From the NCBI RefSeq assembly GCF_003945325.1, contig NZ_AP019307.1, positions 2,790,001 through 2,854,000 of the forward strand: 64,000 nucleotides of DNA. The letters are read 5' to 3'. Source of the stretch: Nocardioides baekrokdamisoli. Its GTDB lineage: Bacteria; Actinomycetota; Actinomycetes; Propionibacteriales; Nocardioidaceae. Below are positions 26,487 to 34,837 of the stretch, piece after piece. A program made the position numbers and the translations under genes. Under the pieces are notes generated by a model that saw nothing but the letters and a program-made list of their open reading frames with translations, ran no database searches and was not told the origin of the DNA. Within the stretch, counting starts at the first letter, position 1; each line of letters starts with the position of its first letter.

Positions 26487-27586
26487 TGCACACCGACCTC
26501 TGCGAGCGTTTCGGGATCCAGTACCCGATCTTCGCCTTCACTCCGTCCGAGCACGTGGCCGCCGCGGTGTCGCGTGCCGGTGGTCTGGGTGTGCTGGGCT
26601 GCGTACGCTTCAACGACCCGGCCGAACTCGACAAGACCCTCGACTGGCTGGACGCGAACACCGACGGCAAGCCGTACGGCGTCGACGTCGTGATGCCGAT
26701 GAAGGTCCCGACCGAGGGCACCTCGACGGACCTCAAGTCCTACATCCCGGCTGATCACATCAGCTTCGTCGAGCGGACGCTGCAGCAGTTGGGTGTTCCG
26801 CCGCTTCCGGAGGGTGAGGGTCGCGAGGGCGTACTCGGCTGGCTGCACTCGGTCGCGCGTTCGCACGTCGACATCGCCCTGTCTCACCGGCCGGTGCTGA
26901 TCGCGAATGCCCTCGGGTCGCCGCCGGTGGATGTCATCAACCAGGCTCACGAGGCCGGTGTCCTCGTCGCGGCGCTGGCGGGTGCTGCCAAGCACGCGCA
27001 GTCGCATGTGACCAACGGCGTCGACATCATCATCGCCCAGGGCTACGAGGCGGGCGGGCACACCGGCGAGATCGCCTCGATGGTGCTCACGCCGGAGATC
27101 GTCGACGCCGTCGGGCCGAATGTCCCTGTGCTCGGTGCCGGCGGGATCGGTCGCGGCCGTCAGGTCGCGGCGTCCCTCGCCCTGGGCGCCCAGGGCGTCT
27201 GGACCGGGTCGGTCTGGCTGACCACTGCCGAGTACCAGAACCTGAACACGAACAAGGGCATGACCGAGGCGTTCCTGCGTGCGACCAGCGCGGACACGGT
27301 GCGTACGAAGGTCTACACTGGCAAGCCAGCGCGGTTGCTCAAGACCAAGTGGACCGAGGCCTGGGCGGCCGAGGACGCACCGTCGCCGCTGCCGATGCCG
27401 CTGCAGAACCTGCTCGTGGCCGACGCGCACAACCGGATGAATGCCCACGGTGATCCGGACGTGATCTCGATGCCGGTGGGTCAGATCGTCGGCACGATGA
27501 ACGAGGTACGACCGGTGGCCGACGTGATGGCTGACCTGGTCGCCGAGTTCGAGGCGACAGTCGATCGCCTGGACAAGATTCGCTGA
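26486..27586 (+). CDS. Nitronate monooxygenase-family FMN protein (2-nitropropane dioxygenase-like)
   Basis: 366-residue TIM-barrel FMN protein. The N-terminus (FGIQYPIFAFTPSEHVAAAV, then AGGLGVLG) and later AQGYEAGGHTGEI, PVLGAGGIGRGRQVAASLAL and GAQGVWTGS fit the NMO/NPD family. It overlaps fadD19 by one base (TGATG), so it belongs to the KstR-type operon. It may act as a flavin-dependent dehydrogenase or reductase on a steroid-CoA, as IpdC does, but its sequence looks closer to Rv1533-like proteins than to IpdC. It hands over to the GH5 gene with another one-base overlap. Confidence 0.82.
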   Translation: MHTDLCERFGIQYPIFAFTPSEHVAAAVSRAGGLGVLGCVRFNDPAELDKTLDWLDANTDGKPYGVDVVMPMKVPTEGTSTDLKSYIPADHISFVERTLQQLGVPPLPEGEGREGVLGWLHSVARSHVDIALSHRPVLIANALGSPPVDVINQAHEAGVLVAALAGAAKHAQSHVTNGVDIIIAQGYEAGGHTGEIASMVLTPEIVDAVGPNVPVLGAGGIGRGRQVAASLALGAQGVWTGSVWLTTAEYQNLNTNKGMTEAFLRATSADTVRTKVYTGKPARLLKTKWTEAWAAEDAPSPLPMPLQNLLVADAHNRMNAHGDPDVISMPVGQIVGTMNEVRPVADVMADLVAEFEATVDRLDKIR

Positions 27587-29046
27587 TGACCAGGGGCGTC
27601 TGGCGGCGGCTCGGGGTGCTGGTGGCAGCCCTCGGACTGCTGGCAGCGCCCGCTGCTCGGGCAGTGCCCGGCGGTGCGTCGATCGGATCGGCCGGAGTCT
27701 GGATGACGGATGCGGCCGGCCGGGTGGTGATCCTGCACGGACTGAATCAGGTCTACAAGGTGGCGCCGTACACGCCGTCCGCTGGCGGATTCAGCGACGA
27801 CGACGCAGCCTTCCTGGCAGCCAACGGCTTCAACGCGATGCGCCTGGGAGTCATCTGGGCCGCCGTCGAACCTCGCCCAGGCGCGTACGACGACGCCTAT
27901 CTGGCCTCGCTCTCCCAGACGGTCCAGACCCTCGCCCGCCACGGGATCGTCTCGCTGCTCGACTTCCACCAGGACCTCTACAACGAGGAGTTCCAAGGGG
28001 AAGGTGCGCCCGCCTGGGCCACCCAGGACGGCGGGCTGCTGAATCCGCCCCTGGGCTTCCCGGGCAACTACTTCGCCAACCTTGCGGAGAACCACGCCTG
28101 GGACGCCTTCTGGGGCAGTGCGCCGGCGCCTGACGGCCGCGGGCTCCAGGACCACTATGTCGGTGCCGTGGCGCACGTGGCGTCGTACTTCCGGGGCGTC
28201 CCATCGGTCGCCGGTTACGAGGTCATGAATGAGCCGTGGCCCGGTACGGCCTGGGCGTTGTGTCTGAATCCGCTGCTCGGTTGCCCGCTGTTCGACGCCA
28301 CCCTGTCGGCCTTCAATGCCAAGGCCGTCAGTGCCGTACGCGCCGCCGACAGCGGACACCTGATCTGGACCGAACCGAATGTGCTGTTCAACCAGGGCAT
28401 GCCGACCAACGTCACTGCGTTCGGGTCGGGCACTGGGTTCGCGTTCCACGACTACTGCGGAGTCCAGTCGCTCCTCGGCAACAACCTCAGCTGTCCGTTG
28501 CAGGATGCGTTGACGTTCCACAACGCCGCGACGTACTCCTCGAGCCGCCGGGTCCCGCCACTGCTGACCGAGTTCGGTGCCACGAACGACCTGTCGAATC
28601 TCACCGAGGTCGAGAACTACGCCGACCAGAACCGGATGAGCTGGCTCGAATGGGCCTACACCGGCAACGACAAGACGAGTTCGTCCTCGTCGGGGCAGGC
28701 GCTGGTCTATGACCCATCGCAGCCTCCGGTCGGGGCCAACGTGAACGCCGCGAAGCTCCAGGTGCTCGCTCGGCCGTACCCGCAGGCTGTCGCCGGTGTC
28801 CCAGGCGCATGGTCGTGGGCCAACGGTGTCTTCGCACTGACGTACTCGACCGCGCGTGCGGACGGCGTGGGTTCCTTCGGTGCCGGGTCCGAGACCGACA
28901 TCTCGGCACCCGCAGTGGCCTTCCCGCACGGCTACACGGTGAGTGTCGCCGGCGCGCGGGTCACCTCCGCGCCGAACGCGGCCACGCTGCGCCTTGCGCT
29001 GCTGCCGGGAGCTTCAACCGTGACGGTGTCCGTACGCGCGAATTAG
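27586..29046 (+). CDS. Secreted glycoside hydrolase family 5, endoglycosylceramidase/steryl-glucosidase-like
   Basis: 486 residues with a Sec signal peptide (VLVAALGLLAAPAARA; cleavage near residue 26). GH5 motifs: RLGVIWAAVEP, LLDFHQDLYNE, acid/base Glu216 in EVMNEPW, FHDYCG near 287-292 and nucleophile Glu329 in LLTEFGA. The DFHQD and MNEPW context is that of the endoglycosylceramidase group, which also contains fungal steryl-beta-glucosidases. The C-terminal 100 residues form a beta-sandwich-like domain. ATG at 27586 overlaps the NMO stop, so an exported glycosidase is translated from a sterol-activation operon. Release of sterol or lipid from glycosides is an inference. Confidence 0.83.
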   Translation: MTRGVWRRLGVLVAALGLLAAPAARAVPGGASIGSAGVWMTDAAGRVVILHGLNQVYKVAPYTPSAGGFSDDDAAFLAANGFNAMRLGVIWAAVEPRPGAYDDAYLASLSQTVQTLARHGIVSLLDFHQDLYNEEFQGEGAPAWATQDGGLLNPPLGFPGNYFANLAENHAWDAFWGSAPAPDGRGLQDHYVGAVAHVASYFRGVPSVAGYEVMNEPWPGTAWALCLNPLLGCPLFDATLSAFNAKAVSAVRAADSGHLIWTEPNVLFNQGMPTNVTAFGSGTGFAFHDYCGVQSLLGNNLSCPLQDALTFHNAATYSSSRRVPPLLTEFGATNDLSNLTEVENYADQNRMSWLEWAYTGNDKTSSSSSGQALVYDPSQPPVGANVNAAKLQVLARPYPQAVAGVPGAWSWANGVFALTYSTARADGVGSFGAGSETDISAPAVAFPHGYTVSVAGARVTSAPNAATLRLALLPGASTVTVSVRAN

Positions 29047-29055
29047 CATGAGGCG

Positions 29056-29808
29056 GTGACGCGTCTTCGGGTGCTGGCGGCCCTGCTTGCGAGTGCTGTC
29101 TACGCGGTCGTTCCGGCGTCGGCCCGGGCGTCGACCGCGTACGCGCCGGACGGGGTGTTGTTCTACCCGAGCCTGGCCGGGCTGCTGCCGGCGCTGGGCG
29201 GGCCGCACTTCTGCTCCGCCACGGTGGTCCATTCAGCCGGTCACGATCTGGTCATCACCGCAGCGCACTGCGTGTTCGGCGCCGGACCGGGGACGGAGTT
29301 CGTGCCCGGGTTCCGCGACGGCCGGGCCCCGTACGGCGTGTGGTCGGTGGCGAGCATCCACGTCGACCCGGGCTGGCAGTCAGGGCAGAATCCGACGCGC
29401 GATGTCGCAGTGCTGACCATCGCTCCTTTGAACGGCCGCCAGGTCGAGGACGTGGTGGGCGCACGGCCGCTGGGGCTGCCGGTGATCGGCGCGGCGACGA
29501 CGGTACGCGGCTATCCGATGACGGCCGGCGTGCCGAGCGCGTGCACTAGCCGGCTGACCCTGACCGCAGGCTTTCCGACGGTCGCCTGCCCTGCCGGCGG
29601 GATGACCGACGGCGTCAGTGGTGGCGCCTTCGTCCAGAGCGGCCGGGTCGTCGGTGTGATCGGTGGACTGCAGCAGGGTGGCTGCACGGCGACCGTCAAC
29701 TACTCCTCGCCGTTCGGCGCGTGGACGAGTCGGCTCCTCAACCGCGCGCAGGCGCACGCCGCCGGAGATCTGGCGCTGCCCGGCTTCCTCGCGAATGCCT
29801 GTCCATGA
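29056..29808 (+). CDS. Secreted trypsin-like (S1) serine protease
   Basis: 250 residues with a signal peptide (VLAALLASAVYAVVPASARA). The catalytic triad is complete: His71 (ITAAHC), Asp116 (TRDVAVL) and Ser188 (GVSGGAF). A Cys pair near 53/72 could form the disulphide around His. The start is GTG at 29056, nine bases after the GH5 stop, so it may be the last gene of the same transcript, encoding a second exported hydrolase. Substrate unknown; the S1 pocket residues cannot be assigned with confidence. Confidence 0.82.
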   Translation: MTRLRVLAALLASAVYAVVPASARASTAYAPDGVLFYPSLAGLLPALGGPHFCSATVVHSAGHDLVITAAHCVFGAGPGTEFVPGFRDGRAPYGVWSVASIHVDPGWQSGQNPTRDVAVLTIAPLNGRQVEDVVGARPLGLPVIGAATTVRGYPMTAGVPSACTSRLTLTAGFPTVACPAGGMTDGVSGGAFVQSGRVVGVIGGLQQGGCTATVNYSSPFGAWTSRLLNRAQAHAAGDLALPGFLANACP

Positions 29809-29811
29809 GTC

Positions 29812-29844
29812 GTGTCTCGGCGTGACGGATGCCGGGTCTCGGCG
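29812..29844 (-). repeat. Repeat family A, two units between convergent stops
   Basis: Two units of GTCTCGGCGTGACGGATGCC type with a 22-bp period fill the 36-bp gap between the protease and fadE27 stops. Read from the minus-strand gene, the order is the family A form GCCGAGACCCGGCATCCGTC. Confidence 0.75.
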
Positions 29845-30942
29845 TCAGGCCGGCTCGGCCGCCAGCAGCCGACCGACGGCCAGCGCCGACGCAGTCGTAC
29901 CTCCAGCGGTGAACTCGAACCGCTTCGCCGCCGTGTAATAGCGGTGTGCGGCTCCGTCGAGATCAATGCCGACGCCGCCGTGGATGTGGACGGTGGAGTG
30001 CGCGATCCGGTGGCTGATGTCCGCAGCCCACAGGGCTGCTTCGGCCACCTCGAGCGCAGAGTCGAGGCCCTCGGAGAGCCGCCAGACCGCTTGCCACAGT
30101 GTGAGTGAGCCGAACAGCAGGTCGATGTGTCCGTCGGCCAGCCGGTGAGCCACCGACTGGAACGTGGCGATCGGGCGCTCGAACTGCTCGCGCTCCTTGG
30201 CGTACGCGGTGGTGAGCGCAAGCGAGCCTTCGGCGATGCCGACCATCTCCGCCGAGGCGGCGATGGTGACGAGTTCAGCGAGCACGCGGGCGGCGTCTGC
30301 CGCACCGAGGATCTCGGCGGAGGCACCGGTGAGAGTGACCAGTCCGGCCACGTCGCCATCAGTCGTACGCTGCGCCTCGACCGAGACGCCGGTGGCCCCG
30401 GCCTGGACCACGAAGACGGCCGAGCCGTCGGTGGTGGAGGCAGTCACCAGGTACGCGGCCGCGCGAGTGCCAGCGCGTACGACGGTCTTGGTCCCGGTCA
30501 GGCTCCACCCGTCAGGTCCGCTCGTCGCGACAGTCGTCGGATGGACCGGCTGCGCGTCCAGGTCCTCCGCGAGTGCCGGGACGATGATCGAGGTGCCGTC
30601 TGCGATCCCGGGGAGCCAGCGGCTGCGCTGGTTGTCCGAGCCGTACGCACCGATCGCTGCCGTTGCTGCGTACACAGGGGCCAGCGGGATCGGTGCGACC
30701 GTACGCCCGGCTTCGACGAGGACCCGGCAGGCCTCGATCAGGCCGAGTCCGGCGCCGCCGTACTCCTCAGCGATCGGCAGCGAGATCAAGCCGGCGTCCG
30801 CGACCGCACGCCACAGGTCGGCGTCGAACCGGTCGCCGCCGGACTCGACGGCACGCTGGCGCTCGACCGTGGTGAGATCGCCGAAGATCTGGGCAGCCAG
30901 CGCGGCCGCCTCGTCCTGCTCGGAGGAGAAGGTGAAGTCCAT
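29845..30942 (-). CDS. fadE27: FadE27 (ChsE5), acyl-CoA dehydrogenase subunit without the catalytic base
   Basis: 365-residue acyl-CoA dehydrogenase-fold protein: EEYGGAGLGLIEACRVL, the EMVGIAEGSLALTTAYAKER helix and QFERPIATFQSVAHRLAD. Steroid ACADs are alpha2beta2 heterotetramers; in M. tuberculosis FadE26-FadE27 (ChsE4-ChsE5) dehydrogenate the five-carbon side-chain CoA. It follows the fadE26 homologue by 18 bp in the same order as Rv3504-Rv3505. I did not see an obvious catalytic Glu in the usual C-terminal position, which fits a non-catalytic partner subunit, but an alignment is needed. Confidence 0.86.
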   Translation of the reverse strand: MDFTFSSEQDEAAALAAQIFGDLTTVERQRAVESGGDRFDADLWRAVADAGLISLPIAEEYGGAGLGLIEACRVLVEAGRTVAPIPLAPVYAATAAIGAYGSDNQRSRWLPGIADGTSIIVPALAEDLDAQPVHPTTVATSGPDGWSLTGTKTVVRAGTRAAAYLVTASTTDGSAVFVVQAGATGVSVEAQRTTDGDVAGLVTLTGASAEILGAADAARVLAELVTIAASAEMVGIAEGSLALTTAYAKEREQFERPIATFQSVAHRLADGHIDLLFGSLTLWQAVWRLSEGLDSALEVAEAALWAADISHRIAHSTVHIHGGVGIDLDGAAHRYYTAAKRFEFTAGGTTASALAVGRLLAAEPA

Positions 30943-30960
30943 GTCTATTACCTCTTCTGC

Positions 30961-32145
30961 TCAGCGCTTCGCTGCGGGGAGGCCGAGGCCGACGTACCCG
31001 ATGATGTCGCGTTGGATCTCGTTGGTGCCGCCGCCGAAGGTCATCACCAGCGAGGAGCGGAAGTAGCGCTCGAGCCGCCCGGCCAGCACGGCACCGGGGG
31101 AGTCCGCGGCAACGCCGGCGCTCGGGCCCACGATCTCCATCAGGGACCGGTAGACCTCGACGGCGAGTTCGGAGCCGAACACCTTGGTGGCCGACGCATC
31201 AGCCGGGTTGAGGGTGTCGATCTCGGAAGCCAGCTTCCAGTTGACCAGCGTGAGCGCATCGGTACGCGCCTGCGCCCGACCGAGGAGCACCTGGACCCAC
31301 TGCTGATCGATCACGCGGTCGCCGGTCGACGTCTTGGTCGACTGCGCCCAGTCACGGACGAGCTCAATCGAGTGCACCAGTGCGGCCGAGGAGGTCAGGG
31401 CCACTCGCTCGCGGTTGAGCTGATTGGTCATCAGCTTCCAGCCGCCGCCGCGCTCGCCGATGATGTTCTCCGCCGGGACGCGTACGTCCTCGTAGTAGGT
31501 CGCGCTGGTGTGCACGCTCGCAACTGTGTGTACCGGGGTGTAGCTGAAGCCGGCGGCCGAGGTCGGCACCAGGATCAGCGACAGTCCGCGGTGGCGCGGC
31601 TGGTCGGGTTCGGTGCGGCACGCCATCCAGAGCCAGTCGGCGTACTGGATCAACGAGGTCCACATCTTCTGCCCGTTGATGACCCATTCGCCGGTGCCCT
31701 CGTCGAGGACCGCGCGAGTCTTGAGCGAGGCGAGGTCGGTGCCCGATCCGGGCTCGGAGTAGCCGATCGAGAAGTGCAGCTCCCCGGCAAGGATCTTGGG
31801 GAGGAAGAAGTCCTTCTGCTCGTCCGACCCGAACTTCATGATCGTCGGGCCGACCGTGTTGAGCGTCAGGTGGGGGACCGGTACGCCGGCGACCCCGGCG
31901 ACGTCGGTGAAGATCAGCTGATCGATCATCGACCGGTTCTGGCCGCCGTACTCCTCGGGCCAGCCGATGCCGAGCCAGCCGTCGGTGCCGAGCTGACGGA
32001 TCACGCTCTTGTAGACGCTGGTGTCGCCGAACTCGCCGGTGGAGGCAGCCAGCCCCGCCCGGATCTCCGGCGTCACGAGCGCGGCAAAATACTCGCGAAG
32101 CTCGGAACGAAGCCGCTCTTGTTCTGGTGTCAGGGCTACCCGCAT
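30961..32145 (-). CDS. fadE26: FadE26 (ChsE4), steroid side-chain acyl-CoA dehydrogenase subunit
   Basis: 394 residues of the ACAD family. Motifs: IGWPEEYGGQNRSMIDQLIF, FSIGYSEPGSGTDLASLKT (FAD/acyl binding), INGQKMWTSLIQYADWLWMA, and the C-terminal LVMTFGGGTNEIQRDIIGYV. These follow FadE26 (Rv3504, about 400 residues) closely. Pairing with FadE27 gives the heterotetrameric first beta-oxidation dehydrogenase for C8/C5 cholesterol side chains. ATG at 32145 lies 10 bp from a KstR-type box shared with divergent kshA. Confidence 0.9.
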   Translation of the reverse strand: MRVALTPEQERLRSELREYFAALVTPEIRAGLAASTGEFGDTSVYKSVIRQLGTDGWLGIGWPEEYGGQNRSMIDQLIFTDVAGVAGVPVPHLTLNTVGPTIMKFGSDEQKDFFLPKILAGELHFSIGYSEPGSGTDLASLKTRAVLDEGTGEWVINGQKMWTSLIQYADWLWMACRTEPDQPRHRGLSLILVPTSAAGFSYTPVHTVASVHTSATYYEDVRVPAENIIGERGGGWKLMTNQLNRERVALTSSAALVHSIELVRDWAQSTKTSTGDRVIDQQWVQVLLGRAQARTDALTLVNWKLASEIDTLNPADASATKVFGSELAVEVYRSLMEIVGPSAGVAADSPGAVLAGRLERYFRSSLVMTFGGGTNEIQRDIIGYVGLGLPAAKR

Positions 32146-32155
32146 GTGATAAAAC

Positions 32156-32169
32156 TAGAACATGTTCTC
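32156..32169. promoter_or_regulatory. KstR-type operator between fadE26 and kshA
   Basis: TAGAACATGTTCTC matches 7 of 8 fixed bases of TnnAACnnGTTnnA. The flanks are symmetric (AAAAC on the left, GTTTTG on the right), making a dyad of about 22 bp. It is 10 bp from the fadE26 start and 53 bp from kshA. Confidence 0.83.
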
Positions 32170-32222
32170 GTTTTGGTCCATCATTGGGTCAGGAACGAGC
32201 GTCGTGACCCAAGGAGTGAGGC

Positions 32223-33380
32223 ATGTCTGAGACCCGTGCACTTGACGCTGGCACCGCGCCGGAGCGATTCGCGCGTGGATGGCACTGTCTCGGCCTCGAG
32301 CGGGACTTCGCCGATGGCAAGCCGCACGCGGTCGAGGCCTTCGGCGGCAAGCTCGTCGTCTGGGCCGACTCGAAGGGCGCCATCAACGTGCTCGACGGCT
32401 ACTGCCGTCACATGGGTGGCGACCTGACCCAGGGCTTCGTCAAGGGTGACGAGGTCGCCTGCCCGTTCCATGACTGGCGATGGGGCGGCGACGGTCGCTG
32501 CAAGCAGATCCCGTACGCCCGTCGCGTCCCGCTCCGCGCGCGTACGCACCGCTACGACGTCGCGATCCGCAACGGTCAGGTGCTCATCTGGCACGACCCG
32601 GAGAACTCGGCCGCCGACCACGAGATCCTGCCGCCGGAACTGCCCGACGTGATGACCGACAAGTACACGGAATGGTCGTGGCACACGAAGGAGATCAACG
32701 GCTCGCACTGTCGTGAGTTGATCGACAACGTCGCCGACATGGCGCACTTCTATTACGTGCACTTCGCGTTCCCGACCAGCTTCCGCAACGTCTTCGAGGG
32801 CCACACCGCGACCCAGTTCATGGAGTCGCAGGGCCGCCCGGACCACCAGGACGGTGCGTACGGCGACGAGAACTCGTTCCTGAAGTCGGTGGCCACGTAC
32901 TACGGACCGTCGTACATGATCAACTGGCTCGAGGTCGACTACAAGGGCTTCGTCACCGAGGTGATCCTGGTGAACTGCCACCTTCCCACGGGCCCCGACA
33001 GCTTCACACTGCAGTACGCGATCACCGTCAAGAAGCCCGAAGGCCTCGATGAGAAGACGGTCAACTACATCGCCGAGGCGTACACGAACTCCTTCGGCAG
33101 CGGCTTCCTCCAGGACGTGGCGATCTGGGAGAACAAGGTGCCGGTCCAGAACCCGCTGCTGTGCGAGGACGACGGCCCGGTCTACCAGTTGCGTCGTTGG
33201 TACGAGCAGTTCTACGTCGACGCCGCTGACGTCCAGCCGGAGATGAGCGAGCGGTTCGAGTTCGAGGTCGACACCACCAAGGCCAACGAGTTCTGGCACG
33301 CGGAGGTCGCCGAGAACCTGGCGCGCAGGGCTGCTGAAACTGAGCCCGCTCACGACGTGGCCACCGCCGACGTGTCATGA
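32223..33380 (+). CDS. kshA: KshA, oxygenase component of 3-ketosteroid 9alpha-hydroxylase
   Basis: 385-residue Rieske oxygenase. The [2Fe-2S] ligands are Cys61/His63 (YCRHMGGDLTQG) and Cys80/His83 (CPFHDWRWGG). The mononuclear iron site uses His175 and His180 with Asp172 nearby (DNVADMAHFYYVH) and an Asp in GFLQDVAIWENK. KshA (Rv3526) 9alpha-hydroxylates androst-1,4-diene-3,17-dione or its CoA thioester, triggering opening of ring B. The ATG overlaps no other gene and follows the KstR-type box by 53 bp. It is followed without a gap by a small ORF and kshB, an unusual linkage of both Ksh components. Confidence 0.95.
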   Translation: MSETRALDAGTAPERFARGWHCLGLERDFADGKPHAVEAFGGKLVVWADSKGAINVLDGYCRHMGGDLTQGFVKGDEVACPFHDWRWGGDGRCKQIPYARRVPLRARTHRYDVAIRNGQVLIWHDPENSAADHEILPPELPDVMTDKYTEWSWHTKEINGSHCRELIDNVADMAHFYYVHFAFPTSFRNVFEGHTATQFMESQGRPDHQDGAYGDENSFLKSVATYYGPSYMINWLEVDYKGFVTEVILVNCHLPTGPDSFTLQYAITVKKPEGLDEKTVNYIAEAYTNSFGSGFLQDVAIWENKVPVQNPLLCEDDGPVYQLRRWYEQFYVDAADVQPEMSERFEFEVDTTKANEFWHAEVAENLARRAAETEPAHDVATADVS

Positions 33381-33676
33381 CGTCCTTCCGTGTCGGCGAC
33401 GCGACGCGCGCCGATCAAGAGCTCTACACCCATGCCCGGATGGTCGAGGTGTCCTGCGGGACCTGCGGCACGGTCGTCGGGGTGAAGAAGAACAGCGACC
33501 AGCACACGTCGATCCAGTGGGGTGAGGACGGCGTCAGCACGTGTCGGGAGTTCGCAGAGTCGGCGGCCCGGCCGGGTGGGCGAGCGGTGTACGCACCCTG
33601 CCCGCGGCTCGCGCTCAGCATCGACGCCGCGGTGGACGCCGGCCGGATTGAGATCGGAGCCATCGATGGCTACTGA
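33377..33676 (+). CDS. Small Cys-containing protein between kshA and kshB
   Basis: 99 residues, not assigned to a family. It overlaps the kshA stop by 4 bp (ATGA) and the kshB start by 11 bp, so it is translationally coupled to both. Features: a CGTC motif at about residues 27-30 in VSCGTCGTVVGVKKN, then Cys near 56 and 75, and a C-terminal helix. Four Cys could bind zinc or an Fe-S cluster. Rv3527 occupies the same position after kshA in M. tuberculosis, but I cannot verify homology by eye. A role in Ksh assembly or electron transfer is speculative. Confidence 0.7.
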   Translation: MTSFRVGDATRADQELYTHARMVEVSCGTCGTVVGVKKNSDQHTSIQWGEDGVSTCREFAESAARPGGRAVYAPCPRLALSIDAAVDAGRIEIGAIDGY

Positions 33677-34757
33677 ATTCCCGAACAGTGACGTCGTCGA
33701 GCTCGCCGTGCGGGAGGTCGTCATCGAGACGGCCGACGCGCGCTCGATCGTCTTCGAGCCGTACGCAGGTTGGTTGGACTTCAAGCCGGGTCAGTTCCTG
33801 ACGCTGGCGGTGCCCAGCGACCAGACCGGTGTGGCCGCCCGCTGCTACTCGTTGTCGAGTACGCCCGGCGAAGGCCTCAAGGTCACGGTCAAACGGACTG
33901 CTGACGGGTACGCCTCCAACTGGATCTGCGAGAACCTCGAGCCGGGCGACAGCCTGCGTGTCCTTCCGCCGAGCGGGATCTTCACGCCGGCCTCGCTCGA
34001 CGCGGACTTCCTGCTCTTTGCCGGTGGCAGCGGTGTCACGCCGATCATGTCGATCGCGCGTACGGCCCTGCGCAACGGCAGTGGCCGGATCGTGGTGTTC
34101 TACGCCAACCGTGACGAGTCATCGGTGATCTTCGCGAAGCAGTGGGCCGAGCTCGCGGCCGCGTACCCGGACCGGCTGCAGGTCGTGCACTGGTTGGAGT
34201 CCGTCCAGGGCCTGCCGAGCCAGGATCAGCTGCGCGCCTTTGCGTCGCAGTACCTGTCGTACGACGCCTTCGTGTGTGGCCCGGCTCCGTTCATGGCCTC
34301 GACGGTCGCGGCGTTGCGCGAACTGGAGTTCCCGCGGGAGCGTCGTCACCAGGAGAAGTTCATCTCGCTCGGCGGCAACCCCTTCGGCGATGCCGAGGAC
34401 GCGGCAGTCGCTGCGGAGGAGATCGAGGCAGCCGAATCGGACGGCCCCGGCGAGGTTGTACTCGATGACCCCTCTGCCGGCCCGTCCCGCCTGCAGGTCG
34501 AACTCGACGGCGTCGACCACGACTTCGACGACTGGGCGCCGGGTGTCACTCTGCTCGATCACCTCGAGTCCAAGGGCATCGCGGCGCCGTACTCGTGCCG
34601 CCTCGGCGAGTGCTCGGCCTGTGCCTGCCGGATCCTCGAGGGTGAGGTCAAGATGCTCAACAACGACGTCCTCGACGACGAGGACCTCGCCGACGGCATC
34701 CGGCTGGCCTGCCAGTCCGTTGCCGTCACCGACAAGGTCCGCGTCAGCTACTCCTGA
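33666..34757 (+). CDS. kshB: KshB, reductase component of 3-ketosteroid 9alpha-hydroxylase
   Basis: 363 residues with the class IA reductase layout: an FAD domain (RCYSLSSTP), an NAD(P) domain (LLFAGGSGVTPIMSIAR, DAFVCGPAPFM), and a C-terminal plant-type [2Fe-2S] ferredoxin domain with ligands Cys311, Cys316, Cys319 (YSCRLGECSACAC) and Cys349 (ACQS). ATG at 33666 precedes the first beta-strand; longer reading upstream duplicates the small ORF frame. KshB passes NAD(P)H electrons to KshA. In M. tuberculosis it is encoded elsewhere (Rv3571), whereas here it is in the kshA operon. Confidence 0.92.
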   Translation: MATEFPNSDVVELAVREVVIETADARSIVFEPYAGWLDFKPGQFLTLAVPSDQTGVAARCYSLSSTPGEGLKVTVKRTADGYASNWICENLEPGDSLRVLPPSGIFTPASLDADFLLFAGGSGVTPIMSIARTALRNGSGRIVVFYANRDESSVIFAKQWAELAAAYPDRLQVVHWLESVQGLPSQDQLRAFASQYLSYDAFVCGPAPFMASTVAALRELEFPRERRHQEKFISLGGNPFGDAEDAAVAAEEIEAAESDGPGEVVLDDPSAGPSRLQVELDGVDHDFDDWAPGVTLLDHLESKGIAAPYSCRLGECSACACRILEGEVKMLNNDVLDDEDLADGIRLACQSVAVTDKVRVSYS

Positions 34758-34760
34758 CCC

Positions 34761-34837
34761 TCTGCGAAGGGGCGTCCTTTCACCGTCGAAGGGTCGCAGA
34801 TTCACGGTCGAAGGGTCGCAAATCAACCGTCCGACGG
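34761..34837 (+). repeat. Repeat family C, directly after kshB
   Basis: Two clear units of GTCGAAGGGTCGCARAT with a 22-bp period (34785, 34807), preceded by a degenerate GCGAAGGGGCGTCC copy, start four bases after the kshB stop and fill the gap to the convergent DUF559 gene. A related inverted block lies at 35744-35793. Confidence 0.7.

Noticed and set aside
26486..27586. Naming the NMO-like gene ipdC
   Set aside because: IpdC is an NPD-family protein of the ring C/D pathway, but this sequence looks nearer to Rv1533-like proteins and lies in the fadD19 operon; the family name was kept instead.
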